From NCBI RefSeq assembly GCF_002954265.1, contig NZ_PPSL01000009.1:1-64000 (forward strand): a stretch of DNA of 64,000 bases, written 5' to 3'. The notes beneath the pieces were generated by a model. That model searched no databases. It worked only from the letters and a program-made list of their open reading frames with translations, and was not told the origin of the DNA. The stretch comes from Flavipsychrobacter stenotrophus (GTDB taxonomy: Bacteria; Bacteroidota; Bacteroidia; Chitinophagales; Chitinophagaceae). Shown here piece after piece: positions 17,066-23,806 of this stretch (its first letter is position 1; every line of letters begins with the position of its first letter). The position numbers and the translations under genes are program-made.

Positions 17066-17148
17066 CTAATGCTCAGCTGGGTTGATGCACCATTCACGTC
17101 CTACTCACAAACTCATTTGGGACTCTTTACAAGGTCATTCTGGACCTT
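17066..17148 (+). repeat. tRNA-derived repeat, copy E
   Basis: It opens with GCTCAGCTGGGTTGATGCAC and ends with the hairpin AAGGTC-ATTCTG-GACCTT (17131-17148). Loop length (6) and stem length (6) equal those of copy A although two base pairs differ, which indicates selection for pairing. Confidence 0.55.
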
Positions 17149-17211
17149 CAATCTATGATAGCTTACAACATACTATCAAAAGCCAATAGTGCAGCCTATG
17201 CAACTGTTATT

Positions 17212-17228
17212 GCGACATTTAGTGCAAG
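17212..17228 (+). repeat. GCGAC site with degenerate 12-bp partner
   Basis: GCGAC at 17212 and GCAAG at 17224 hold the same phase as the triplet at 8023-8051, in the same position relative to the tRNA fragment. Confidence 0.35.
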
Positions 17229-17246
17229 TCATTTTAAAAAGGGCAT

Positions 17247-17277
17247 AAAAAAGAGCTGTACGACTGTACAACTCTTT
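17247..17277 (-). terminator. Hairpin downstream of tRNA fragment 2
   Basis: Same hairpin as 8070-8103 (AAAAAAGAGCTGTAC paired with GTACAACTCTTT, one mismatch). Read leftwards it would terminate transcription of the tRNA gene from which the fragment derives. Confidence 0.55.
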
Positions 17278-17299
17278 AATATTCAATCACTTTATGATT

Positions 17300-17346
17300 G
17301 TGGTCCCACTCGGGTTTGAACCAAGGACCCCCTGATTATGAGTCAG
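17300..17346 (-). repeat. tRNA 3' half, attachment-site copy 2 (left end of element)
   Basis: A 47-bp match to copy 3. Read leftwards it covers the anticodon loop with CAT, the variable region, the T arm (CTTGG/CCGAG stem) and the acceptor strand TGGGACC plus AC. The sequence to the right is not tRNA. Confidence 0.75.
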
Positions 17347-17403
17347 TTCTGAAATCTCTTATAATGCAGTAATACCAATGCTTTCAGCCTATTTGTACTT
17401 AGT

Positions 17404-17424
17404 TTGTCTAACAGTTGTAAAACA
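17404..17424 (+). promoter_or_regulatory. Left arm-type sites of the element
   Basis: TTGTCTAACA at 17404 and TTGTAAAACA at 17415, 11 bases apart. The right end has TTGTAAAACA twice at 25052 and 25063, also 11 apart. This symmetry at both ends of the element is what recombinase arm sites look like. Confidence 0.5.
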
Positions 17425-17450
17425 TTGTGCTTGCTGGTTAAAAAAGTATG

Positions 17451-18134
17451 TCATGCCTCTCTGTTAGAGGGTCTAAATTTTGATGTTTTTTCCTCGCCCA
17501 ACTTTTGGATTGCTTCCATCACGTCAATTTTAATCCATTGTTTTGTTTCAGGCACATAATAAACATAATCTTCTATTTGATGTTTGAGTTTGGGTTGTTG
17601 TTGCTTGATGAAGTCGAGCATTTTATCAAGTGACTCTGCAATTACCTCTTGAGATACGTCACCCTTTAATTCAAAATCAAAGGTTGTATTTGCATCTAGC
17701 TTTACTTTAACTCCAAACGTCATTTCTCTGCTTTCTACATTTCCTCGAGTTACCTTAAAGAAACTTTTACCTATAGATATTCTCCAAAGCATTACCGTTG
17801 CAATTTTTATCGCATCCCAAATAGCGTTCGGACCTACTCCCTTTAGGATTTCAATTAGTAACGGTTGAGAAATGACTATTTGAGAAATGATTTTATACAG
17901 TTCGAGATTTGCTGTAATAATCCCATTTTTATTGTAGCTGCTAAGCCTAAGCCCTGCACCTACTAAATGTTGATTTACCTCAGTTAGTTCGTTATCGTCA
18001 AATTCACCCATATATACCAAGTGAACAACATCGTCCCCCTGTTTTACACTTTTCATTCTTTCTTGTATCAGCTTTTCTTGTGCTTCTATTGCACTCTGAT
18101 ACTTCTCGTCATCAAAACGCTTATTTTCCTGCAT
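17451..18134 (-). CDS. Unknown element-borne protein, 227 residues
   Basis: No family recognised. The N-terminal 35 residues are a charged helix. Residues about 80-125 contain hydrophobic helices (LYKIISQIVISQPLLIEILK and AIWDAIKIATVMLW) that could be membrane-associated or a packed core. Residues about 135-185 form a beta-beta-alpha unit (VKVKLDANTTFDFELKGD followed by a helix). The same ordering of hydrophobic helix then beta-beta-alpha occurs in the 22526-23014 protein. It is the outermost gene at the left end of the element. It starts at an ATG. Confidence 0.65.
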   Translation of the reverse strand: MQENKRFDDEKYQSAIEAQEKLIQERMKSVKQGDDVVHLVYMGEFDDNELTEVNQHLVGAGLRLSSYNKNGIITANLELYKIISQIVISQPLLIEILKGVGPNAIWDAIKIATVMLWRISIGKSFFKVTRGNVESREMTFGVKVKLDANTTFDFELKGDVSQEVIAESLDKMLDFIKQQQPKLKHQIEDYVYYVPETKQWIKIDVMEAIQKLGEEKTSKFRPSNREA

Positions 18135-18196
18135 TAGGTTTATTTTCTCAAATTTAAACAGAAATGAGGACTAATTGGCAGGCATATCAAGACGAT

Positions 18197-18451
18197 TTAA
18201 GTGCCATTTCTAGCTTCTGTAAACAAAACCAGCATCAAGTACATAAAATTTTTGTTCTGCTTACTACAGATATCAAAACAGCTATCCATTAATTGGCCTC
18301 TTATTGCAGCTTCTTCAATAGAGTACATGCTACATGACCTTGCCAGTCTATCATATGTGAATTCCTGAAAAGGGTTTAATTCTTTAACTTCCTTCGCAAT
18401 TATGTCAATGAAGGTTATTACGTCGTGCATGTTATTGATTTCTTTTACCAT
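18197..18451 (-). CDS. Unknown small element-borne protein, 84 residues
   Basis: A helical, soluble, Cys-containing small protein with no recognised family. It lies 62 bases upstream of the 17451 gene on the same strand, so the two may be co-transcribed. Starts: ATG at 18451 or the internal MHDVITF. Confidence 0.55.
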   Translation of the reverse strand: MVKEINNMHDVITFIDIIAKEVKELNPFQEFTYDRLARSCSMYSIEEAAIRGQLMDSCFDICSKQNKNFMYLMLVLFTEARNGT

Positions 18452-18479
18452 AAAATTGATTTAATTGTGAACTTATATG

Positions 18480-19075
18480 AGGTAACACGCAATGACACTG
18501 AATGGGGTTTATTATGGCAGGTTTAAAGCCCTTCATTGGCAGTGCGGAAGTTGTTAAGTAACTATGTTGTAGTCAGTAAAAGCTGCCACCAGTGCGGTTA
18601 GCAAGGGCGGTGGGCTATGTGTGTAGGTTGTGCGGTGGCTGCCATGCCAACTGCCCGCAAAAGATGGAAATGCAACCTTATTGTTTAGCCTTGTGTGTAG
18701 CCTATAAGGTTGCATGAAATCTATTGCAGAACGCTTTACGGCCTTAGCCCCGCAGGGAGACATAATAATAAGGGCAGATTGGCAAGCGTGGTGGCATCGA
18801 AAATTGAGGAAGCCCCGCAGATTTATTAATGCTATTATAGCCTTGTGTGTTGGCTATAGCTTTAATAAAGGTGCATAGGGGGCTGGAGTGGTGGGCTGTG
18901 AAGCGTTGGCAAACTATGACAGATACTGTAGGGCTGGCTTTGTGCGGAGTGGAGTAACTGCCATTTTTCATGGCTGTTATGCAACGGTGCTATCTGGCGT
19001 AGTTTTAGTGAGTAGGCACAGCAACACCATACCTTTTTACCTCGGATATAATGAGTGCTTAGATTGCACTTAACA
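18480..19075. ncRNA. Candidate structured noncoding region
   Basis: About 600 bases, more GC-rich than the flanks, with only implausible short ORFs on both strands. It contains a 12-bp perfect hairpin (ATGCAACCTTAT/ATAAGGTTGCAT, 18670-18715) and a two-part hairpin (TTTATTAA/TTAATAAA and TATAGCC/GGCTATA, 18822-18869). Both loops carry the same 13-mer TAGCCTTGTGTGT or its core. Repeated G/C-rich words with GTGTG and GGCTG recur through the region. This suggests an RNA with repeated stem-loops or an element-specific origin/transfer region. The class was not recognised and direction is unknown. Confidence 0.35.
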
Positions 19076-19091
19076 CAGTGAGATGAGGAAA

Positions 19092-19448
19092 TTATAGGCC
19101 CAAATACTCTCTTATAGCTCCTTTAAATTTCTCTGATGTAGGAGTAGCCGTTTCACTCAAGGTAATGTCAAAATCCTTGCATAATTGCAATATTCTATCA
19201 TCTATAGCAGCTACCCGTTCATTGTACTCAAATATTGAATCAGCGAGAGGTCTGTTCACTCCATTTAAGAAAGGACTATTGATATAAGACCAAGCATTGT
19301 GAATTTGTTGATGAAGCAACGCATGATTTTTTTTTTCTTCTTCTGACAGCAGCCCATAAGCTTTTAGATACTCTTCCTGCTCTGTAGCCACTTTTATCAG
19401 TTGATAGCAGGTTAATTCTAGGAATAGTACTTTTTCAAATTGGTTCAT
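19092..19448 (-). CDS. Unknown element-borne protein, 118 residues
   Basis: A helical soluble protein with no recognised family. The internal ATG giving MNQFEKVLFLELTCY at 19448 is a better start than the one 17 codons upstream, whose extension is not protein-like. Acidic and Gln/Glu-rich helices dominate. It stands next to the noncoding region at 18480-19075. Confidence 0.6.
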   Translation of the reverse strand: MNQFEKVLFLELTCYQLIKVATEQEEYLKAYGLLSEEEKKNHALLHQQIHNAWSYINSPFLNGVNRPLADSIFEYNERVAAIDDRILQLCKDFDITLSETATPTSEKFKGAIREYLGL

Positions 19449-19499
19449 TTTCCTGGGTATTTGGTAAGCAAATATAAGGAAACAATGGCGGGGTAACAC

Positions 19500-19908
19500 C
19501 CATCCCCAATGAAAGGACTGGGGTTGTTATAGGACTGGTACAATTTCTCTTATACAGGTCAAATTTTTTGGCGAAAAAAAAATATGATATTAATTTGAGC
19601 TTAAAAATGGGGGTCACAAACTAGTGTAGGGGGATTTGAATAGATTGGGGCTAGAATCTAAAGAAAGAAGCAACACTGTTTGGTTAAAACTCGACTTTTA
19701 ACGACATATATACTACGTGTATCCTCCTACATCAGCCTCTCTGAAAAGTACCTGAAAATAGCTTGCGGCACGTACCCTTTCTTTCTCCTTCATTCTAATC
19801 TGTCAAGTTATAAATAACATTTTTGTCTTTTAATTAACTGTCAATTCGATTAACTTTGCATTATAGATTTATGTATATTAAAATTATGTTAAAGGCTGTT
19901 TAGGTTAC
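19500..19908. other. Intergenic part upstream of the structured RNA
   Basis: About 400 bases of AT-rich DNA between divergently transcribed element genes, with no ORF or repeat I can support. Confidence 0.3.
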
Positions 19909-20027
19909 GGACTGAAAATGAAAAGTCCAAAGTGCCAATATGATTTCAAAGCATGTAACGAGTTACACCCGTGCTTTGTTCTTATCGAAGAGCGTAACTC
20001 CCAATGGAAATGAAGACCTATTGGCAT
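19909..20027 (+). ncRNA. Candidate pseudoknotted RNA upstream of the HNH gene
   Basis: The outer stem pairs TGCCAATA (19933-19940) with TATTGGCA (20019-20026). Inside it AAAGCATG (19948-19955) pairs with CGTGCTTT (19970-19977). The loop GAGTTAC (19960-19966) is exactly complementary to GTAACTC (19994-20000), giving an H-type pseudoknot. A small GGACT/AGTCC hairpin precedes it (19909-19928). It ends 37 bases before the HNH start codon. Three nested or interlocked helices in 95 bases are unlikely by chance. It could be a cis-regulatory element, a self-cleaving RNA or an endonuclease-associated RNA; I do not recognise the class. Confidence 0.45.
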
Positions 20028-20064
20028 CATAAATTTTCAAAATCAAGTATAATATGAAATACAA

Positions 20065-20646
20065 ATGCAGTTCACTCGTTGGGAACCTATTGCTGAGTTC
20101 AATGGTTTCTATAAAATAAGCGATGATGGTAGTGTTGATAGCGTTGAACGTATAATTACATTGCCAAATCAAAAAAAGCGCCTACTAAAGGCAAAAGCAT
20201 TAAAAGTTCGTCGTAATAATTACGGCTATTCAGAAGTAAGGTTAAGTAAAGATGGGAAAACCTATACCCGCTTTATACATCGGTTAGTTGCAGAGGCTTT
20301 TTTACCTAATCCCGATAATTTACCTGAAGTAAATCACATATCAGGCGACAAATCAGATAATACGTCTGCCAATCTTGAGTGGACAACTCATGCTCTAAAT
20401 GTCCAACATTCATACGATACGGGTTTGAACACCAATCAGAAAGGAAATCACACATTTGCAGTTGGGGTTATAGATAACCAACTTGGCAAACGGTTTTCCA
20501 ATATAAAAGAGTGGTGCAGTGCAAGAGGAATTAATTATTCCACTGGCCGTAACATTTTATCTGGCCACAATAAATCGAAGAAGATAGACCGTACGTTAAT
20601 TATCAAATTAAACAACAAACATTATGAAAGAATCAATGATTTTTAA
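20065..20646 (+). CDS. HNH endonuclease with NUMOD4 domain
   Basis: A 193-residue homing-type endonuclease. Residues about 5-45 are a NUMOD4 DNA-binding motif (FTRWEPIAEFNGFYKISDDG). Residues about 72-110 are the HNH core (FIHRLVAEAF, then VNHISGDKSDN and NLEWTT) with the metal and catalytic His visible. The C-terminal part (130-193) is a further DNA-binding module of the NUMOD type (SNIKEWCSARGINYSTGRNIL). Such enzymes cut specific DNA sites and often ride on mobile DNA. The gene overlaps the ATPase start by 23 bases, so the two are translationally coupled. The structured RNA just upstream may control it. Confidence 0.9.
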   Translation: MQFTRWEPIAEFNGFYKISDDGSVDSVERIITLPNQKKRLLKAKALKVRRNNYGYSEVRLSKDGKTYTRFIHRLVAEAFLPNPDNLPEVNHISGDKSDNTSANLEWTTHALNVQHSYDTGLNTNQKGNHTFAVGVIDNQLGKRFSNIKEWCSARGINYSTGRNILSGHNKSKKIDRTLIIKLNNKHYERINDF

Positions 20647-21778
20647 TTGGGGTGGGCTAAAATATAGTCTGCTAAAAAAAGAAGACCAATACTTTAACCA
20701 CCTTATCGGTTATTGTTTTAAAAGTGCCGTTTTAAAAATCAAAAATAAACTCACTAAAAATAAGGTTGCTTCAAAATACACTGCCAGTTTAGGCGATATG
20801 ATAAAACGCACCGCATCAGAACCCAAACCTAAAATGATATACTCTGGAATTAAAGAAAATTCTATCGGTATTATTTTCGGACCAAGCAAATCTGGTAAAA
20901 CCATGTTTTGTGAGAACTTAGGCATGTGTATCGCATCTGGCGAGACTCAATACTTGGGGTTGCCTATTGATATTGAAAACAGAAAAGTGTTATTTATTTC
21001 CCTAGAAGAATTTTACACTGGCAGAACCGAAAGGAATAGCAAGCAAATTACAAAATTGACATCTGCTCATGGCACTGATTGGCTGGAAAATTATATTGTT
21101 ATTAATGAACGGATGCCACGCTATCTAATTAGTGATGCTGACTGGAAAATTGTAGAAGATACAATATATGAAGTGCACCCTAGCGTCGTCTTTTTGGACT
21201 CTTTAACCCATATGTATGCTGGTCAAATTGAAGAGAGCAATAAAGCAAAAGAGGTCATGCGTAAAATTAAGGAGCTATCTGAAAACACAAAAACTACTAT
21301 TGTTGTGATACATCATACTACAAAACTCTATGACAGACCTTTGAGCATTGACGTAGTTGCAGGTAGCAGAGTTATTGCCCAAGAGTGTGATTTCATGATT
21401 GGTTTAAACAAAGCAATGGATGGCAAGCGTTATATCAAAGATGTTGCATTCAGATATGCAGCTACAGACAATGATAAAGTGAAGACTTTTACGATTGACA
21501 ATGACCTTTGGCTTAATATCTCTGGTGAAGCGGATGAAATAAAACTGCTTTCTGTAGCTGATGGTCGTAGGGATGATGCCAATAAGGAAAAGCTGTTAGA
21601 TTTCATCGTTGGGCAAGACGAAAGGGGTGCTAAGATTATTCCATTTTCCTTAATCGAAGATAGATTTGCAGATAGCCGTGAAATGTCGAAACCAACAATA
21701 TCTTCTAATCTCAAAAAACTCATTGAAGAAAAGAAGATTATTAAACTAGAGAAGGGTCAATATAAACTGGCATCTTAA
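20624..21778 (+). CDS. RepA/RecA-like AAA ATPase (replication helicase type)
   Basis: A 384-residue P-loop ATPase of the AAA_25/RepA helicase class. Walker A is at residues 86-93 (GPSKSGKT), Walker B near 187-195 (VVFLDSLTHMY), a sensor-like VVIHHT near 230, and a C-terminal winged-helix region (about 320-384, IPFSLIEDRFADSREMSKPTIS). In small integrative elements and plasmids such proteins unwind the origin or act as primase-helicase partners. No primase is next to it. The frame begins inside the HNH gene; the internal MIKRTASEPKPKM is an alternative start. It is probably required for element replication after excision (inference). Confidence 0.85.
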   Translation: MKESMIFNWGGLKYSLLKKEDQYFNHLIGYCFKSAVLKIKNKLTKNKVASKYTASLGDMIKRTASEPKPKMIYSGIKENSIGIIFGPSKSGKTMFCENLGMCIASGETQYLGLPIDIENRKVLFISLEEFYTGRTERNSKQITKLTSAHGTDWLENYIVINERMPRYLISDADWKIVEDTIYEVHPSVVFLDSLTHMYAGQIEESNKAKEVMRKIKELSENTKTTIVVIHHTTKLYDRPLSIDVVAGSRVIAQECDFMIGLNKAMDGKRYIKDVAFRYAATDNDKVKTFTIDNDLWLNISGEADEIKLLSVADGRRDDANKEKLLDFIVGQDERGAKIIPFSLIEDRFADSREMSKPTISSNLKKLIEEKKIIKLEKGQYKLAS

Positions 21779-21851
21779 ATAGCTTAACTAGCTTAACTGT
21801 TCGACTTAACAGTAAGGGATAGTGTTTTTACATTCTCCCTTACTTTTTTGT

Positions 21852-22529
21852 TTAGTTAATTTCTGTTATTTCTCTGTGAGTGAAAATATCCAGTTTTTTG
21901 CCCTCTTCACCAGAAAAGGAAAGTATTCTACACAACTTATCGGCAGGATTGTCAACTAAAGATATCTCTTCAATTTCAATTATTTCATGGATAATCTCAC
22001 TGCATATTTTACCCATGTATGCATAGCCTTTTAGGTGGTCACAATCTGCAAAATTTTGATTGCAAATCGAACATTCAGTAATACCTACAATGCACCCCCT
22101 GCTAGCGAATTTCATACTAGGAAACAGTAACGTTTCATAACCTTGTAGTTTATTGCCATACCCCATTAAATTCTGCCCGTGGAACGGCTGTATTCTTACG
22201 GCTGTTTCTATCAGCTGTTGAGCATTAACCAAGCAAACCCAAGCAGCATCGGTGTTATCTTCTTTAAGGCTAATTATTAACTTCAGTTCTTCTTTTATTG
22301 CAATCGCTGCAAATATCAGGCTAAGTAAGAAATTGGCTTTTTTTTCGTTGAGCAATTCTATGCTTTCAAGCTTTGCTTTCTCCAATTTGTCAACAAGCTT
22401 TTCAACCTCAAGTACTTGAGCTTTTTGTAATTCTATACCTCTTACAAATATCGCCTTTGATTGTGCTGTCGAAAGTGTTTTGTTATATTCGTCTAAAAGT
22501 TCAACCAACTCAGGAAATGGAAATTTCAT
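21852..22529 (-). CDS. Unknown element-borne protein with Cys/His cluster, 225 residues
   Basis: No named family. Residues about 15-80 are coiled-coil helices. Residues about 155-180 hold a zinc-site-like cluster, CSICNQNFADCDH followed by KGYAYMGKIC (Cys-x2-Cys, Cys-x-His, Cys). The start overlaps the stop of the 162-residue gene upstream by ATGA, so the two are one translational unit. The pair is accessory cargo of unknown role. A toxin, defence or regulatory function is possible but not shown. Confidence 0.7.
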   Translation of the reverse strand: MKFPFPELVELLDEYNKTLSTAQSKAIFVRGIELQKAQVLEVEKLVDKLEKAKLESIELLNEKKANFLLSLIFAAIAIKEELKLIISLKEDNTDAAWVCLVNAQQLIETAVRIQPFHGQNLMGYGNKLQGYETLLFPSMKFASRGCIVGITECSICNQNFADCDHLKGYAYMGKICSEIIHEIIEIEEISLVDNPADKLCRILSFSGEEGKKLDIFTHREITEIN

Positions 22530-23014
22530 TTAGTCATTTTTTTTATTAAATCTTCTATATTTTTTAATCCTTGGGCATCTCCTTCATAGGTGAGTTTCTT
22601 GTAAATTTTCTTTGGCGTTGTCTCTATGACTATTTCTAATTTAATTTTCTTTTCCCCAAATGAGCCTTTAAAAAAATCCGTAACATAGTTTGCTATTACG
22701 CTTAAGCCTATCGAAACCATATTAGGATTTTGGGTCCATAGACTGTATCCTATAAATAAAGTGGGACCATACCAATCTGCTGACCGCCTTTGCCTAGTTT
22801 TACTAATATTATCGTGTAGTCTTTCCTCAGGCAAATTATTCGCTTTAAATAATTTCCGTAATACTAGTGCATTATCAGTGTAGATGAATTCATCCATCGA
22901 TTTTGCATCTTCTATATTTTCAGGGAGAAAGCAAAATGTTGAAGGCTCTATGCAATTAAGGTCTTTAAAACGATTGTCTAAATTGATATAATTGATTGCT
23001 TCTTTCTGTTCCAT
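22526..23014 (-). CDS. Unknown element-borne protein, 162 residues (first gene of a coupled pair)
   Basis: No named family. The N-terminal half contains Cys and Phe-rich sequence (CIEPSTFCFLPENI). Residues about 80-120 have hydrophobic segments (GPTLFIGYSLW and IGLSVIANYVTDFFKG), and the C terminus is a beta-beta-alpha unit (KLEIVIETTPKKIYKKLTYEGD then a helix). The layout parallels the 17451-18134 protein, which suggests a shared small domain. It is translationally coupled to the downstream 225-residue gene. Confidence 0.7.
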   Translation of the reverse strand: MEQKEAINYINLDNRFKDLNCIEPSTFCFLPENIEDAKSMDEFIYTDNALVLRKLFKANNLPEERLHDNISKTRQRRSADWYGPTLFIGYSLWTQNPNMVSIGLSVIANYVTDFFKGSFGEKKIKLEIVIETTPKKIYKKLTYEGDAQGLKNIEDLIKKMTK

Positions 23015-23139
23015 GTTTGTAATAATTGCATTTAAGTTTTGGCTATTATAATTACCCTTATGAATTTACTAATAAATTGGCAATTACATTCTTGTTTTAT
23101 GTAGAATTACAAAAAGAAGGGGGCAGATATCTGCGCCCC

Positions 23140-23535
23140 CTATCTTGTATCCTTCATTGAGTAACAAATCCAACCTCCCTTAATACCCTCATAATCAAAT
23201 ATAATTCCCGCCTCAGATGTGCCATTAAATAGCATCAATTTGATATTTACCTTGACATTGCTATCGTCTACCCCTATCATATTCATTTCTGTTCCTTCTG
23301 CTTTATCAATAGTTTGTAGGTACTTAATTATATCCACATGCATCGCATTATCGCCTATATAAGCTACTATTTTATTTTCGTTAAAATCAACTGAAATAAG
23401 TGTGCTTACCTTTGTAATCTCTTTTGAGCCGCTCGGCTCATATATTGTTCTTTCAAAGGCCCTAAATTTATACACTTGGCTATACCCTGATATAGTGGTA
23501 AGCATCACAACAATGATAATCGTTAGTCTTCTCAT
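23140..23535 (-). CDS. Secreted unknown protein, 131 residues
   Basis: It has an N-terminal signal peptide (MRRLTIIIVVMLTTISGYSQ), so the mature protein of about 111 residues is exported, probably to the periplasm. The rest is beta-strand-rich, with no recognised family. It lies between the coupled pair and the integrase. Confidence 0.6.
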   Translation of the reverse strand: MRRLTIIIVVMLTTISGYSQVYKFRAFERTIYEPSGSKEITKVSTLISVDFNENKIVAYIGDNAMHVDIIKYLQTIDKAEGTEMNMIGVDDSNVKVNIKLMLFNGTSEAGIIFDYEGIKGGWICYSMKDTR

Positions 23536-23584
23536 TTGATTTTTTTATCGGGTTAAAATAAAATACCTGAACATTGACATTCAC

Positions 23585-23699
23585 TTGTTCTTGAGGGGGT
23601 CGAAGCCCTATCGTACAAAGTGAAGCAACGCCCAGGCATAACCCGAGCATTTGCTAAACTTCCTCTGTACGATTTGAATTTTCGACCTTTCAAGAACAA
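23585..23699. ncRNA. Long imperfect palindrome, candidate folded RNA or DNA site
   Basis: Nested arms pair over 115 bases: TTGTTCTTGA/TCAAGAACAA (outermost), GGTCGAA/TTCGACC, then ATCGTACA/TGTACGAT, with further partial pairing inside and asymmetric bulges. It lies in the 270-base gap upstream of the 23140 gene and downstream of the integrase. The bulged single-hairpin shape recalls folded recombination sites or small RNAs, but integron core-site consensus sequences are not present. Confidence 0.4.
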
Positions 23700-23806
23700 A
23701 GACAGTTGTGCTAAATGCAAACTCTTATATGAAATGCTGTTGTTTTCTTATGTGCTTATTTTTTGTTTGAATTCAAAAGTAAGAAAATGATGGAGTTTAA
23801 GCAGGA

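Larger units (their letters stand above)
16994..17450. other. Repeat block at the junction of the two accessory segments
   Basis: About 455 bases without a gene. It holds repeat copy E, a GCGAC site, the terminator-like hairpin, tRNA fragment 2 and the left arm sites of the 17.3-25.2 kb element. The part from 17060 to 17346 is a diverged copy of 7855-8165. Confidence 0.6.

Noticed and set aside
7861-17148. A CRISPR array or simple direct-repeat array
   Set aside because: Copies are 1.2-4.5 kb apart, diverged, and separated by genes rather than spacers. No Cas gene is present.
18554-19073. Several overlapping 60-75 codon ORFs on both strands
   Set aside because: Composition is Pro/Ser/His/Thr-rich, frames overlap each other on both strands, there is no start context, and the region has clear inverted repeats. 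Better explained as noncoding.
19909-20646. An IscB-type nuclease with guide RNA (RNA plus HNH protein)
   Set aside because: The HNH protein is only 193 residues, has a NUMOD4 domain and lacks any RuvC motif, so it is a homing-type enzyme rather than IscB.
23585-23699. An integron attC site
   Set aside because: It is an imperfect palindrome of suitable length, but the outer arms do not match the RYYYAAC/GTTRRRY core sites, and the recombinase is not an integron integrase type.
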